Assembly (NCBI GenBank): GCA_004794655.1
Contig: SMMW01000522.1
Span: 2,418,001 to 2,482,000, forward strand
Reading direction: 5' to 3'
Source: Marisa cornuarietis
Taxonomy: Eukaryota; Mollusca; Gastropoda; Architaenioglossa; Ampullariidae
Length of the DNA stretch: 64,000 nt
Positions within the stretch are counted from its first letter, which is position 1, and every line of letters begins with the position of its first letter. A model generated the notes under the pieces. That model did no database searches, had not been told where the DNA came from, and saw only the letters and a list, made by a program, of their open reading frames with translations. This document shows positions 1-10,540 of this stretch, piece after piece. A program made the position numbers and the translations under genes.

Positions 1-1082
1 AGTACAGTCTTCATCAAGGGCATGAAGCAGCCAGATTTCCGCTATACGATTACGTGTAACAAGACCTTTACCTTCAGCTGATTTCAGCGTGATCATCTAT
101 TGCATCTAACAGAAGTACAGACGGAACTTTCTGGTGAAAGTAACAATAAATGAGCGCAGGAAGGGGAGGTTATAAACATATTTCTCAAGATGAAGAAGTT
201 ATCCCTTATTTTTTTGAACTAGTGAAAAGGCAACAGTAGTTTCCTACTTTAATTAGTGAATCGTGAATCGATTAGTGAATCGTATGTATTGTCGCCCCCG
301 CCACACCCCTCCCCCCACGAACCCTTCACGGTATTTCACGAAGCCGTTGGCTGAGTTATTTTATCAACTGCCGAGTAAACTTCACCGAACCTTTTCCAAG
401 ACAAAAGATGCTGTTTAAGCTTTTTTCAATCTCACATCTATTTCAGTAAGTCAATGTCCAGAATGAAAACAAAACTCAAAAATCTGAATAATTAAATAAT
501 GATAATAAAGGTTACTTATACAACGCCACACTGCATTGCGTTTTACAAAGAATGACACACAGGTTAAGTAAGTGAAATACCAGGCTTTTTGTTCTGAAGA
601 TGACATCCTGTTCTCAGACCATGATGTTCATGGGTCACAGTTTAGAAATACAAATTGTATGGTCATTTGTCAAAAGCAGAATAAATCAACAAATAATCGA
701 GAACGTAAATAAAATCGTCTGGAGATTTTGGTACCCACATCACCCTCAAGAAGAGAGAAACTGCATTAAACTTGTTAAAAAATGTGACTGACGATGATAC
801 CAGGTCCGTTGCAGTGAGGACCTTACAAAGAAACTGTCATGGCGTAAGTTCAAGAAGACTGGCCAAGAAGAAAGTTAAAATCAGTAACTAAAAACAAAAA
901 CAACAAAACAAAACGAAAGGCCATAGGCATGTAAACAGTTCAACTCAATGCCGAGAACGCCATCAAAAAAGTATAGGCCAATGCAATGAGACTAAAATCA
1001 CAACACATCAGAGCAGAAAAACAAAACTACGGAGGTAAGCTCTGGTAACCTCAAGCCTGTTATGCGAATGGACACCACTTTC

Positions 1083-1085
<3 letters not shown>

Positions 1086-1149
<64 letters not shown>

Positions 1150-1824
1150 AAAAACATTAGGATGTGCTTTAAACCAGAGTCTCTAATAGCTATTAGAGCA
1201 GAAATACATCAACAAACGCCAAATGTCCTCATTACAATATCAGCCTGCGAGGAATGGCGCTACCTGATGCCTATTCTCCCTTTGCCCATTCAGTCTAAAA
1301 CATTGAATTCAAACCGACAAAAGCGTCCCTTGACAATGCCTTTAGCACCCTCAGTCTAGAATATCCACGGACATTGCTCCAGGCACGGTCAGTCTCAAAT
1401 CCCCTCCTCCACGTAGCCCGCGCGAGCCTCGACGCTTGTCTCTCTTGTTTTTACAGACTAGTTGGTCACACGGTGACGCCTGAAGATGGAGTGTCTTGTT
1501 GGTCGTTTCACTGGCACTGAGGGGCAGTCAGTGTGGTTAGTGCACGGCAGCCTGCGGATCGCGTGCTGGATGCAATCAGCACAGATTCTGCACTCCCAGC
1601 GCCAGGGAGGTAATGCTGGTGAGGACAGTCCACGGGGACGCGCCATCCTCCGCGTGTTTACAATGGACTACTCCATCGCACTTTAGGGCGCACCGGGGGA
1701 CGGAGCACCGTGTTAAGGGGTTCGGACCTGCATGCGTTGTTGTCCTGTCGTTACACAAGACTCTGGTTTAAGCCACATCCTAATGTCTTCATCTCCCCCC
1801 CTCCACACACACACACACACACAG
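1086..1824. repeat. Inverted pair of microsatellite-linked repeats
   Basis: The left arm is (GT)31 followed by aaaacattaggatgtgcttt and aaaccagagtct (ends 1182). The right arm (1758-1824) is its inverse: agactctggtttaagccaca, then tcctaatgtcttc, then a short C-rich piece and (CA)n, followed by (TA)n. About 575 bp lie between the arms. The arrangement suggests two copies of one element whose 5' or 3' end is a CA/GT array. Confidence 0.85.
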
Positions 1825-3068
1825 AGCCATATATATATATATATATTGGTCTGAGAGTATTGTGAATTATCGGCATCATTTGTTGTTTGTCGTCTGTCTC
1901 CAAGAGAGATACTAAGCTGTCGGTTGCCCGTATGTAAACCACCTCTCAGACAAAATCGCTCTCCAACAAACAGTCCAACAGAGAACAAACGGTTTCACGC
2001 CGACAGGACCGACAAACAATCGAGTCACACCCTGCACCTGTTTTTGCTGTTCACAACAGTGTGGTGGAGATGGTTAAGAAGTCACGACCACATGTTGCAA
2101 GGCACAAGTACATCTTATCCTTATCAAGTTCCCCTGTGAGTTAAGGAAGCTGGGTCTTCGCTGAGGTTTCTTTTTTATTTTGAGTGCTCGGACCCCTTAT
2201 TGTCTTGCGGGAATAAACTAACCAGTCATTTCCATCTGACATGCGTCTGTCTACCAACCTGCCTGCGCATATGTACACCTCTTTCTTAAAAGCAAATCAG
2301 GAAATCTCATTTTTTTTATCGGAAACATGGCGTATCGACATCCACTCATACAGAAAAATGATAAGTAAAACAACTAAAGTCTTCAATTTCACTTCATTTG
2401 GGGGTAACAAAAATCCTAGTAGCAAGAAACAAGAGTCAGCCACAGGACAAAACGTTTTACACAACTGACAGGCGAGACAAAGAAACCGCCCAAACAGAAC
2501 ACGGTTTTACACTCAACCAACAGCAAAAATCAACACCATGCCTACAAACAAAACATTTCCAGACCCGCCGCAAACAAGTGCATCGCTTCCGCCGTTGTGC
2601 GCATGGCAGGCAAGAGCCGGAAGTCGCCAAGTCGGCCGAGCAGCCAGCGAACCTAAAGCACAAAACGGCCTCCACGTGATCGGACACAACGAGGTGATGG
2701 CCACGCCACGGCGCTGGGGGATCGATTCCTGGACTAAATGCTTCCGGTTAAGCGCCCAAAGCAGTCGATACTCAGCTAATTGTCGTCTGCTTTTCATTCC
2801 ACGCTTCGCTGTCTCTGCGCCCTCGTCTACTAACAATTGTCGAGCGACTTTCACAGGCCTCTGATATGTCCTGACCTTGTAATCTAACAATTAAACTCAC
2901 CGACTGCTGTGCAAACTGGACGGTTTAGATAAAATTGCCTTCATCCGTGTTTCAGCCTCAGACGCGCGACCTCACGCTTGTCCCTTTGTGGTACCACGTG
3001 ACTTAAAGACACGAGTAACGACTTGCTGATCGTATACAAGCATCATGGTGATGCCGGTGAGTGTTCGG

Positions 3069-3137
3069 TAAGCCATGTTATGTGTAACTGAAATAAGCCA
3101 TGTTATGTGTCCAATAAGTCATGGTATGTGTAACTCA
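3069..3137. repeat. Short tandem repeat aagccatgttatgtgt, three copies
   Basis: Three copies of ataagccatgttatgtgtaa-like sequence occur at a spacing of about 27-29 bp. Confidence 0.85.
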
Positions 3138-4629
3138 AAAACCATTAACTACCTTACTCCAGTTATCTTCCTTTTCCTTCTGAATAATAAGAGTGTGCGT
3201 GCATTCGTATAACTCGTAGGCTGCTTAATTTAAGGCCATGGGAATTTTCATACAATCAGTTTAAACTTGTGCAGCATCAAAATCGTGTTCCCCAAACCCC
3301 GGATGATTATTTCTTTATGTTTAGAGAGCACCAAAACATATTTTGGTTAACGCTCATGCAGAAAAAAAACAACGATAACACCAGAATAACAGACTGGACC
3401 CCAGATGCAACAGACAAAACAAAGCAACAAACTACTAGAATTCTTGCTGTACAAGTGTCAGAGTGATGGACATAGTGCAGTGACGTGTCAGGGACATGCC
3501 CATCGGTTACAAAATCATCACCGTTCACATCTCGTGGAGCAGCATTTCACATTCACGACCTGCTGTACGCTGGGAGGGAAGCAGTAAAAGCACGCGTGCT
3601 GCACACTTCAATGCTCCATCACTTTCAAGAAGACAACACACGGTAGGTGCACAAGAACTGTCTACCTGGTCTCCCCCTCGTCATCACAGGACAGGTGTTT
3701 CTGCAGGCCACAGGTACAACAGCTCCCCTAGTGACGATCATGCTGTTACTGGCAACGTGAAGACGTCACCTGAGTACGTTTATCGGTGTGACGTGTAGCT
3801 CATAGGTATACACATCCACGCGTGTAAATAAACTCCTTCGGTATCTTAGAAAGACACTTTTGTGTGTGATTACTTTAACAATGCAGATGACTGTTTCTGA
3901 TTTTTCTACGCTTCAGGAGAAGACAGGAAGACACGGTATTGCTGCCACTGCAGGTAGGTATAGAGAATCTTGAACAGAGGTACGCAATACTAATGCAAGG
4001 TGTTAGTAGGATGGTGGTGAGTATTAAACTGATGAATCATAGTTTTCCCTTGAGGACAATCCGCAAAATCTGCTTCCAGTCTCAGTTCTTCGTTTAACTC
4101 TGCCGAGAAAACAGAGACCTTCAGGCCCGAGCGAGCCAGCAAGCAGCGTCGTTCTGCTACTAGCCGAACGAAAGTACCTCCCAACTAAAGAGTTCTCCCC
4201 ACTCGTCACGTGATCCTTACACAGGCGCACGCACACACACAGACATACACGCACGCACGCAGCCACATACTAAACAACGATACGCACAAAAGATGAGTTC
4301 ATTCTAAAAAGCTTATTACAACATGGTTGATACAAAAGACGCTGGCGACAAGGCGATGTTGATTGTCAATAGCAGATGATTGACATAAGGAGCCGCCTCA
4401 TGCCGCGTTCATCAGAGTAAATGAAAACAAATCTGATGGCAGCCGTTGGTGCACGCTGCTTTCAACAGAAATTTTTTTAAACTCTACGCCAAATATCATT
4501 ATTATGGTCAGGGGGAGGCTAACTTGACAATTTAATCATAATCACCGGCGCAGCAGTCACGTATCATGTGACTGAATGTGACTACCACGTGACACGCAGG
4601 CAGCGGTCTAACGGCACCAACGTGCTCTC

Positions 4630-5385
4630 ACGTCATCACAGGACAGAAGGAATAAGGCGGCTTTCTAACGTTAGCATAGCATAGAACGAATAAGGCAGCT
4701 TTCTTACGTTAGCACAGGACAGAAGGAATAAGGTAGCTTTCTTACGTCAGCATAGGACAGTAGGAATAAGGTAGCTTTCTTACGTCAGCACAGGATACTA
4801 GGAATAAGGTAGCTTTCTTACGTCAGCATTAGACAGTAGGAATAAGGTAGCATTCTTACGTCAGCACAGGATACTAGGAATAAGGCAGCTTTCTTACGTC
4901 AGCACAGGATACTAGGAATAAGGCAGCTTTCTTACGTTAGCATAGGACAGTAGAAATAAGGCAGCTTTCTTACGTCAGCATAGGATACTAGGAATAAGGC
5001 AGCTTTCTTACGTCAGAATAGGATTGAAGGAATAAGGCAGCTTTCTTACGTTAGCACAGGACAGAAGGAATAAGGTAGCTTTCTTACGTCAGCATAGGAT
5101 ACTAGGAATAAGGCAGCTTTCTTACGTCAGAATAGGATTGAAGGAATAAGGCAGCTTTCTTACGTCAGCATAGGACAGTAGGAATAAGGCAGCTTTCTAA
5201 TGTCAGCACAGGACAGAAGGAATAAGGCAGCTTTCTTACGTTAGCACATTACAGAAGGAATAAGGTAGTTTTCTTACGTCATCACAGGACAGTATGAATA
5301 AGGTTTCTAACCTTCCACAAAGGACAGTACATACGAGGCAACCTATTTACGTCCGCACAGGACAGTAGAAATAAAGGGTACCTGT
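4630..5385. repeat. 38-bp minisatellite, about 18 copies
   Basis: The unit consists of aggacagtaggaataaggca followed by gctttcttacgtcagcac, repeated with small changes. About 11 units carry the octamer TTACGTCA and most of the others TTACGTTA. Copies at the right end (after about 5290) are more diverged. Confidence 0.95.
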
Positions 5386-5873
5386 CCTTCGTGTGTCAGT
5401 TCCGGCGAGGACTGCCGGGGTCCTACTGATATTTATCCACTACTTTCGAGCTCAGCGACTGTCTACATTTAGGTGATTGAACTACTTCCAATTCGATGAT
5501 GTCCCAGAGGGTTTTGCTTCCAGCCTAGAGCTACGTGCCCTCTAGTTACCTGGCTCTAGGGCTCACATTAGGGTCGGCAGATCCATAATGGTATGGGTAT
5601 CATTAACACAGGTAGGTAGTACATGTGCATCTACTCCATAGATTCAGTCCTGACTTTAAATGCACCACCGCTCTTCATGTCAACCTTCACGAAGCACTAG
5701 GTATGGCTAGAGATATGTCTTGGTCCGTTGTTGATGACCAGAGCCAGCCAGACGGTACAGAGGGCCAGCCTAGCGAGTTATGTCGTGATGACGAAACGAA
5801 CAGCGAGACAAAGTGTAGCAGGGGTTGGGAGGGGGATAGGGGTGCAAGAAGACTCCACAAGTCCTACCTTTAC

Positions 5874-5958
5874 CGTCGACACTGTGGGTGGCGGAGTCCA
5901 TGTTGGTGGATGGGGACGTCTCCGTGCTCATGTCGCTGTCTGCGCTGGACAGGCTCTC
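5874..5958 (-). CDS. NOL4: Probable NOL4-like exon C (Ser/Asp-rich)
   Basis: The minus strand reads GTGTTTCAG|GAG AGC CTG, giving ESLSSADSDMSTETS and then PSTNMDSATHSVD, followed by two overlapping donors: GACG|GTAAAG (exon end 5874) and AAAG|GTAGGA (exon end 5868). Both leave phase 1. Incoming phase 0 matches the outgoing phase of exon D and one of the two donors of exon B. The Ser/Asp/Thr-rich composition resembles the MSDSTRMSAVNSDLSS stretch that follows the exon B region in vertebrate NOL4, but this is similarity of character and place, not a firm alignment. The acceptor sits inside a 52-bp tandem duplication. An alternative is a chance open frame with good splice sites. Confidence 0.6.
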
Positions 5959-6059
5959 CTGAAACACGGACACTGAAATGGTTAAAGGGTTAAAGTGTAG
6001 CCTTTAACTCCTGAAACACGGACACTGAAATGGTTAAAGGGTTAAAGTGTAGCTTTCGA
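5956..6059. repeat. 52-bp tandem duplication over the exon C acceptor
   Basis: A block beginning ctcctgaaacacggacactg at 5956 is repeated at 6008 with 46 identical bases, ending in gttaaagtgtagc. The first copy supplies the 3' splice site of exon C. The second copy therefore duplicates the CAG 52 nt upstream. Confidence 0.95.
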
Positions 6060-6218
6060 CTGTTGCAAGCCTTCCTGAGTGTTTCTACTTGAGAATCTGC
6101 TCAATCTACTGAATTTCGTGAGTACTACAGAACAAACAAATAAACAGAAGCAAAGGTGAACGGCAAGATGGAACGAATAAAATGGGAAGTGGAGATGGAA
6201 GGAAAATACAAATGACAG

Positions 6219-6262
6219 AGGTGTGTGTGTGTGTGTGTGTGTGCGTGTGTGTGTGCGCGTGC
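6219..6262. repeat. (GT)n microsatellite with GC interruptions
   Basis: An imperfect GT run followed by gcgcgtgcatg. Confidence 0.95.
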
Positions 6263-8726
6263 ATGTTCGCGAGTATCGGATTATCTTCGAACACCTGCCT
6301 ATACATTCTCCGTACAAACTACGGTAACCTACGTCTCCCACACTTGGGAATAAATAGACTATGAACTCTGCGAACATATATATATATATAGTTAATTTAG
6401 TGTCATGTCAGGAATTGGTTAAGCGAAGTCAAGATACTAAAAGCAGGCCTTTGGTCATTTTTCTTTATTACTGGTATGAACGGGGGAGGTAACACGTATG
6501 TTCTCTATCAAAGTCTAAATGACTTGGCTTGCATATCGTAATCCTCGATTAATGAACGTGGATTACTTTAGAAAACTCGTTAATTCCTTGTACTCCCACG
6601 CATGACTGAATGTTTAAATATAGCAGGTAAACTCGTCTCCGTGTGGAAAATTACAATTCAGTTGCCGTACATACAATGTTTGCACAAGGATAACCCCACT
6701 ATGTAGTTAAATACTCTGTCAATATTATCTAATACTGAGCAAACTCAAGTTTGCAAAGTTGTCGACACTTGTTGAGGAGACAGCTGACCGACCGATCAGC
6801 GTGGAATATTTCTCCGTAAAGGCGCGCGTTCACCTGTCGGTCGTCTTACCTTCTTCAGATAATGCCGCAGCCGGCCGTAACGCAAAGGGAGACTATCCAT
6901 TGCCAGGCTCATCATTAACAGGTGGCGCTACACACAAGCTTTAAAAGCCAAAAGATGACAATTGTCACACGGTTCTGAGAGACACCATCGAGTCGGCGGT
7001 TTGGTTTTTGTTTTTGTTTTTTTTGCACGGCACAGGGACCCGTGGCTGGGAGACAACGAAATGTCAGGACACTTCCTTCTGAGTACTTGACGTCGACACA
7101 CAGGGTAGACAAGCAGGGTAGGTATTGTCTTGCGCACAGACAACTGCAGCTGCTACAACATGTGTAGCTTGCGAGTTTTTGTTTTCTTTTGCGGCGCCCC
7201 TCTGTGATGCGGAAAATACAGTAGTGCACAGAGGGCACAGTGCTCGCTCTTCAGCGCTTATATCTGCTAAGCGACTTGCCCCTTTGACCTTTTGCTACGT
7301 CACGTGAGAGAGAGAGAAGGGGGGGGGGTGGATGCAGCCTGCAAACAGTTCCAAGACGATGATCCAGGAATGGTGCGACGGTGTACCGCGCATGCCCGGG
7401 GGGGAGGGGGGGCCCACGTGACAGAACGAGAAGAATGTGCATTTAGCGAGGGTGAGAGTCGGGGAGTGGGGGAGTAAAGATTAGTGGGGAAAAAAGAACT
7501 TGTAGGTAAACAACGAGCTACACATGTTTATGAATGCTAGAAACGTTAATATGCGGAGAACATGTGTGAGTTCATAAGCGCCTTCAGAATACACGGACAC
7601 CGTTAGGGAGCGTGGCTGTTCACAATACACGGTGCATTTCGTATCACACCACATCATATTGGATATTGTTTGTTTGTTTATTTATTTATTTACAGCGCAT
7701 TTCTATAGCCTTTTCTCCAGCACTAAACAGACTTGAAACGCTTTGCATAATTATACATACAGATGCACGCGCACACAACCTTAAGGCCAGACATCAAATA
7801 CATCTTTATGATCACGTATACGTAAAAAGCCCTTGATCTACAGACTTGGTTTAAAAAACAGCTTAGAAAAAAAGGATTACAAACGTTTCAGCTCTTTATG
7901 GCATGTGCTATATGAATAATGTGATGGATTTCGGGCTTGTTAAAGAAACCGTTTGTGTCGGTAAACTGTTTTTAAAAAAAAGGAAAAAAATATTAAGGCG
8001 CCAAACTACACAAACTTCGGCCCTACGGTCCTCGAGGAGTAACAAGGAATAAGCTAAACTACACAAATACAACGGGATCTCGGTTAGCACTAAAGATGGC
8101 CGAGATAAAGGTACGGGTGGCAAAGTAGATGGGGAAGGGTAGGAGAAATCATCACGATGAAGCACACTGACGGGTTCGTGGGTGTCACTGCACTGTTACA
8201 TGAAGATATTCCTAAAGAAATTTCGGAAGTTTCAGGTCATTTCTAAGTATTTGGAAGTCGCAGCGACCTCCATTTTCTCACTTTTATCACGGAAAGGTGC
8301 TCGCCTTAATGCGGAAAATTTGCGTCTGTCCGCAGCCATAATCCTTCGCGACATCGCGACTTGTCGACAGATGCCTAATAACTCTCGACACTTCGTAAAA
8401 TTTCGAAACGATTTCATAGCAGAGACAAAATTCCAATCAACACACGTCCAGCACTGGAATGGCCGCCAACAAGGTGGATGCTTTTGCTCTTTGCGCACTA
8501 AAAAGTGCAGCAAAGTTTGGAAGCTGCTTAAAGAAAGAAAAATTATTTGGGAGTTCTCCCCCCCCCCCATCGGCAAAAAAACAACTTTGTTTAAGGTAGA
8601 AGTTTTAAATTTGACAGACGCTCATTTTTACTTGTTTGTTTGCTTTTAACTTAAAATTTTGGAATTTTAGACGGGAATGGCCAAGCCGCAGACAATACCA
8701 TGCCGGACACCCAGCTTTTCTTTCCG

Positions 8727-8792
8727 ATTGTACCCTTCACGACCTACCCGTATCGTTTTGTACCCTTCACGGCCTACCCGTATCTTTGTCAT
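8727..8792. repeat. 33-bp direct duplication
   Basis: The string tgtacccttcacgacctacc followed by cgtatc occurs twice in tandem with one base changed. Confidence 0.9.
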
Positions 8793-9253
8793 GGAGGTGA
8801 CCGCCTGCGCATGCCGATGTTTGAACTCCGTGCTTCGAAATCGAGGGACATTATTTGTTAAGATTCCTCAAAATAATATCTTACAATGAACTAAATTAAT
8901 TTTTTTTTTCGATTGCTATTTTATGATGAACTGAATCCTTTCTTTTAAAAATATTTTTTACTAATGAACTGAATAAATTCTTTTGAAGCAGCTAAACGAA
9001 GTAATTTTTTTTTAAATAGATTAATATCATAAAATAAACGTAATCCATTCTTTGGAAACAAAAGCTTCAATGAGTCTTGAATGTGTTGCCTTATTGCGAA
9101 AACGTTTTAGCTTTTCTTTCTCATATTACGTCTGTCCCTGCATCCATATGATATGTTATAAAGTTAATATTTCACGTCTGTCTTTAAACATATATATCTA
9201 TCTGCATGCAGCTGTCTAGATGGTTCATGCATTCGACCTCTACATATCTATCT

Positions 9254-9300
9254 TACTTACTTACTTACTGCCCGTTATGCCTGTCGGCACGTAGGGCAGC
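9254..9300 (-). mobile_element. Truncated retroposon end with 12-bp target duplication
   Basis: Forty-seven bases, on the minus strand gctgccctacgtgccgacag then gcataacgggc and (AGTA)n, are flanked by a perfect 12-bp direct repeat acatatctatct (9242-9253 and 9301-9312). This is what a very short 5'-truncated insertion with a simple-repeat tail looks like. Confidence 0.75.
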
Positions 9301-10184
9301 ACATATCTATCTCTTTACCTTTATATCATATTATTTCTCTGATACGTGGGGCTACATGAAAATAGACATGAGGGCACAGTGCGGTCTGTAGGCTTTCTCC
9401 CCAAGTGTACAGCACTTCATGTCTGCATAATGGCCTCAAAACAGATGTTGTCTGAGTAGCAGCATTATTATTATTATGGTACCCACGACCTTTCTACACA
9501 AACACAGGACCAGACACGAGTTCTGAACAAATAAGCGAAACTGGGAAAAACTGGGTCGGTCGGACAAATATCTTCGTGAAACCTACTTAACACCCATATT
9601 TGAAAACTCTGTGATCTCTGCGAGTATATGAGTATATTTTTGCTAATATATATATATATACATGCCTATGGGAGCGAGAGGTTAAAGCAAAGTCAACATT
9701 TTTAAGGCCGTCACCCTTGACCGCATTCTCTCGTGACTTGTATGAGAAAATGGGGGGGGGAGGGGGCTAATGCGCACGTTTTCATTCTGAATAACTCTCA
9801 TATACTTTAAATATGGGAAAGTAACAATGAATGTGGTTACTTTATAAATCTGTTTTTGTGCCCACTTATCTATAGGTCGCATGTTCACGGCGGGTAAAGT
9901 CACGTGCGTCAAATGGCAGAGAGAGAGAGAGAGAGAGTAGTCAGACTGCAAAATATGCGTAAGTGTAGTAGTGGTGTAAATTGAAACCTCGTTCTCCAAG
10001 AACTCTGGATAAAGTAAGTTTTAAAATATATATATATAAGTGAACAAATATAAAATGTTGCATAAATTAAAAGCTGCGGAGTGTGCGCCTTAGCAAAGAG
10101 ATGGCGTGCTAATGCACGAGGTTCAGGTCACACTGTCAAATATGTATTTTCTGTATTATGAAATCTGTGGTGTCGTGTGAAATG

Positions 10185-10540
10185 AATGTACAATATGTAC
10201 AGTTAAAATAAATGTGTGCTGTGAAATATTTATGCATAATATGTGACTGAAATGTGTGTACACTGCCGTAAGATGTGTGTTTACTGTGAATTACCTGGCA
10301 GCGTGCACTGACATATCTGTACGTGTGCTGTGAAATATGTATGTACAGATCACTAGCTGTACACAACAGTAAGTGGTGCCAAGTACTCGTGCACAACTTG
10401 AGTAATGTATATCATAATATCATATAATGTATATCTTAATATTACATATATACTATATTAAAGTCTTACAGCTTAATGTTTATCATAATATCATATATGC
10501 ATAATGTATATCATAATATCATATCGTATTAAAGTCTCCC
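10185..10540. repeat. Two adjacent AT-rich degenerate repeats
   Basis: The left part (to about 10340) repeats gtgctgtgaaatatgtatg-like words. The right part (10405-10540) repeats aatgtatatcataatatcat, partly with attaaagtct. Confidence 0.75.

Larger units (their letters stand above)
1..5873 (-). other. Intron downstream of exon C (partial)
   Basis: This is non-coding as far as can be seen. It contains the inverted microsatellite-linked repeats (1086-1824), a short 27-bp triplicate (3069-3137) and the 38-bp minisatellite (4630-5385). Open frames around 2513-2890 occur on both strands over a GC-richer patch and show no recognisable protein. The rest of the interval shows nothing I can name. 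Confidence 0.6.

Noticed and set aside
1..81. Plus-strand frame open to the left edge (FIKGMKQPDFRYTITC)
   Set aside because: Too short and cut by the window edge. It could be the end of an exon or retroelement, but nothing supports either.
2513..2890. Overlapping open frames on both strands
   Set aside because: Typical shadows over a GC-richer patch; no protein family recognised.
4630..5385. CRISPR-like regular repeats
   Set aside because: Units are contiguous tandem copies without unique spacers, in a eukaryotic intron; the same holds for the arrays at 38.35 and 54.5 kb.
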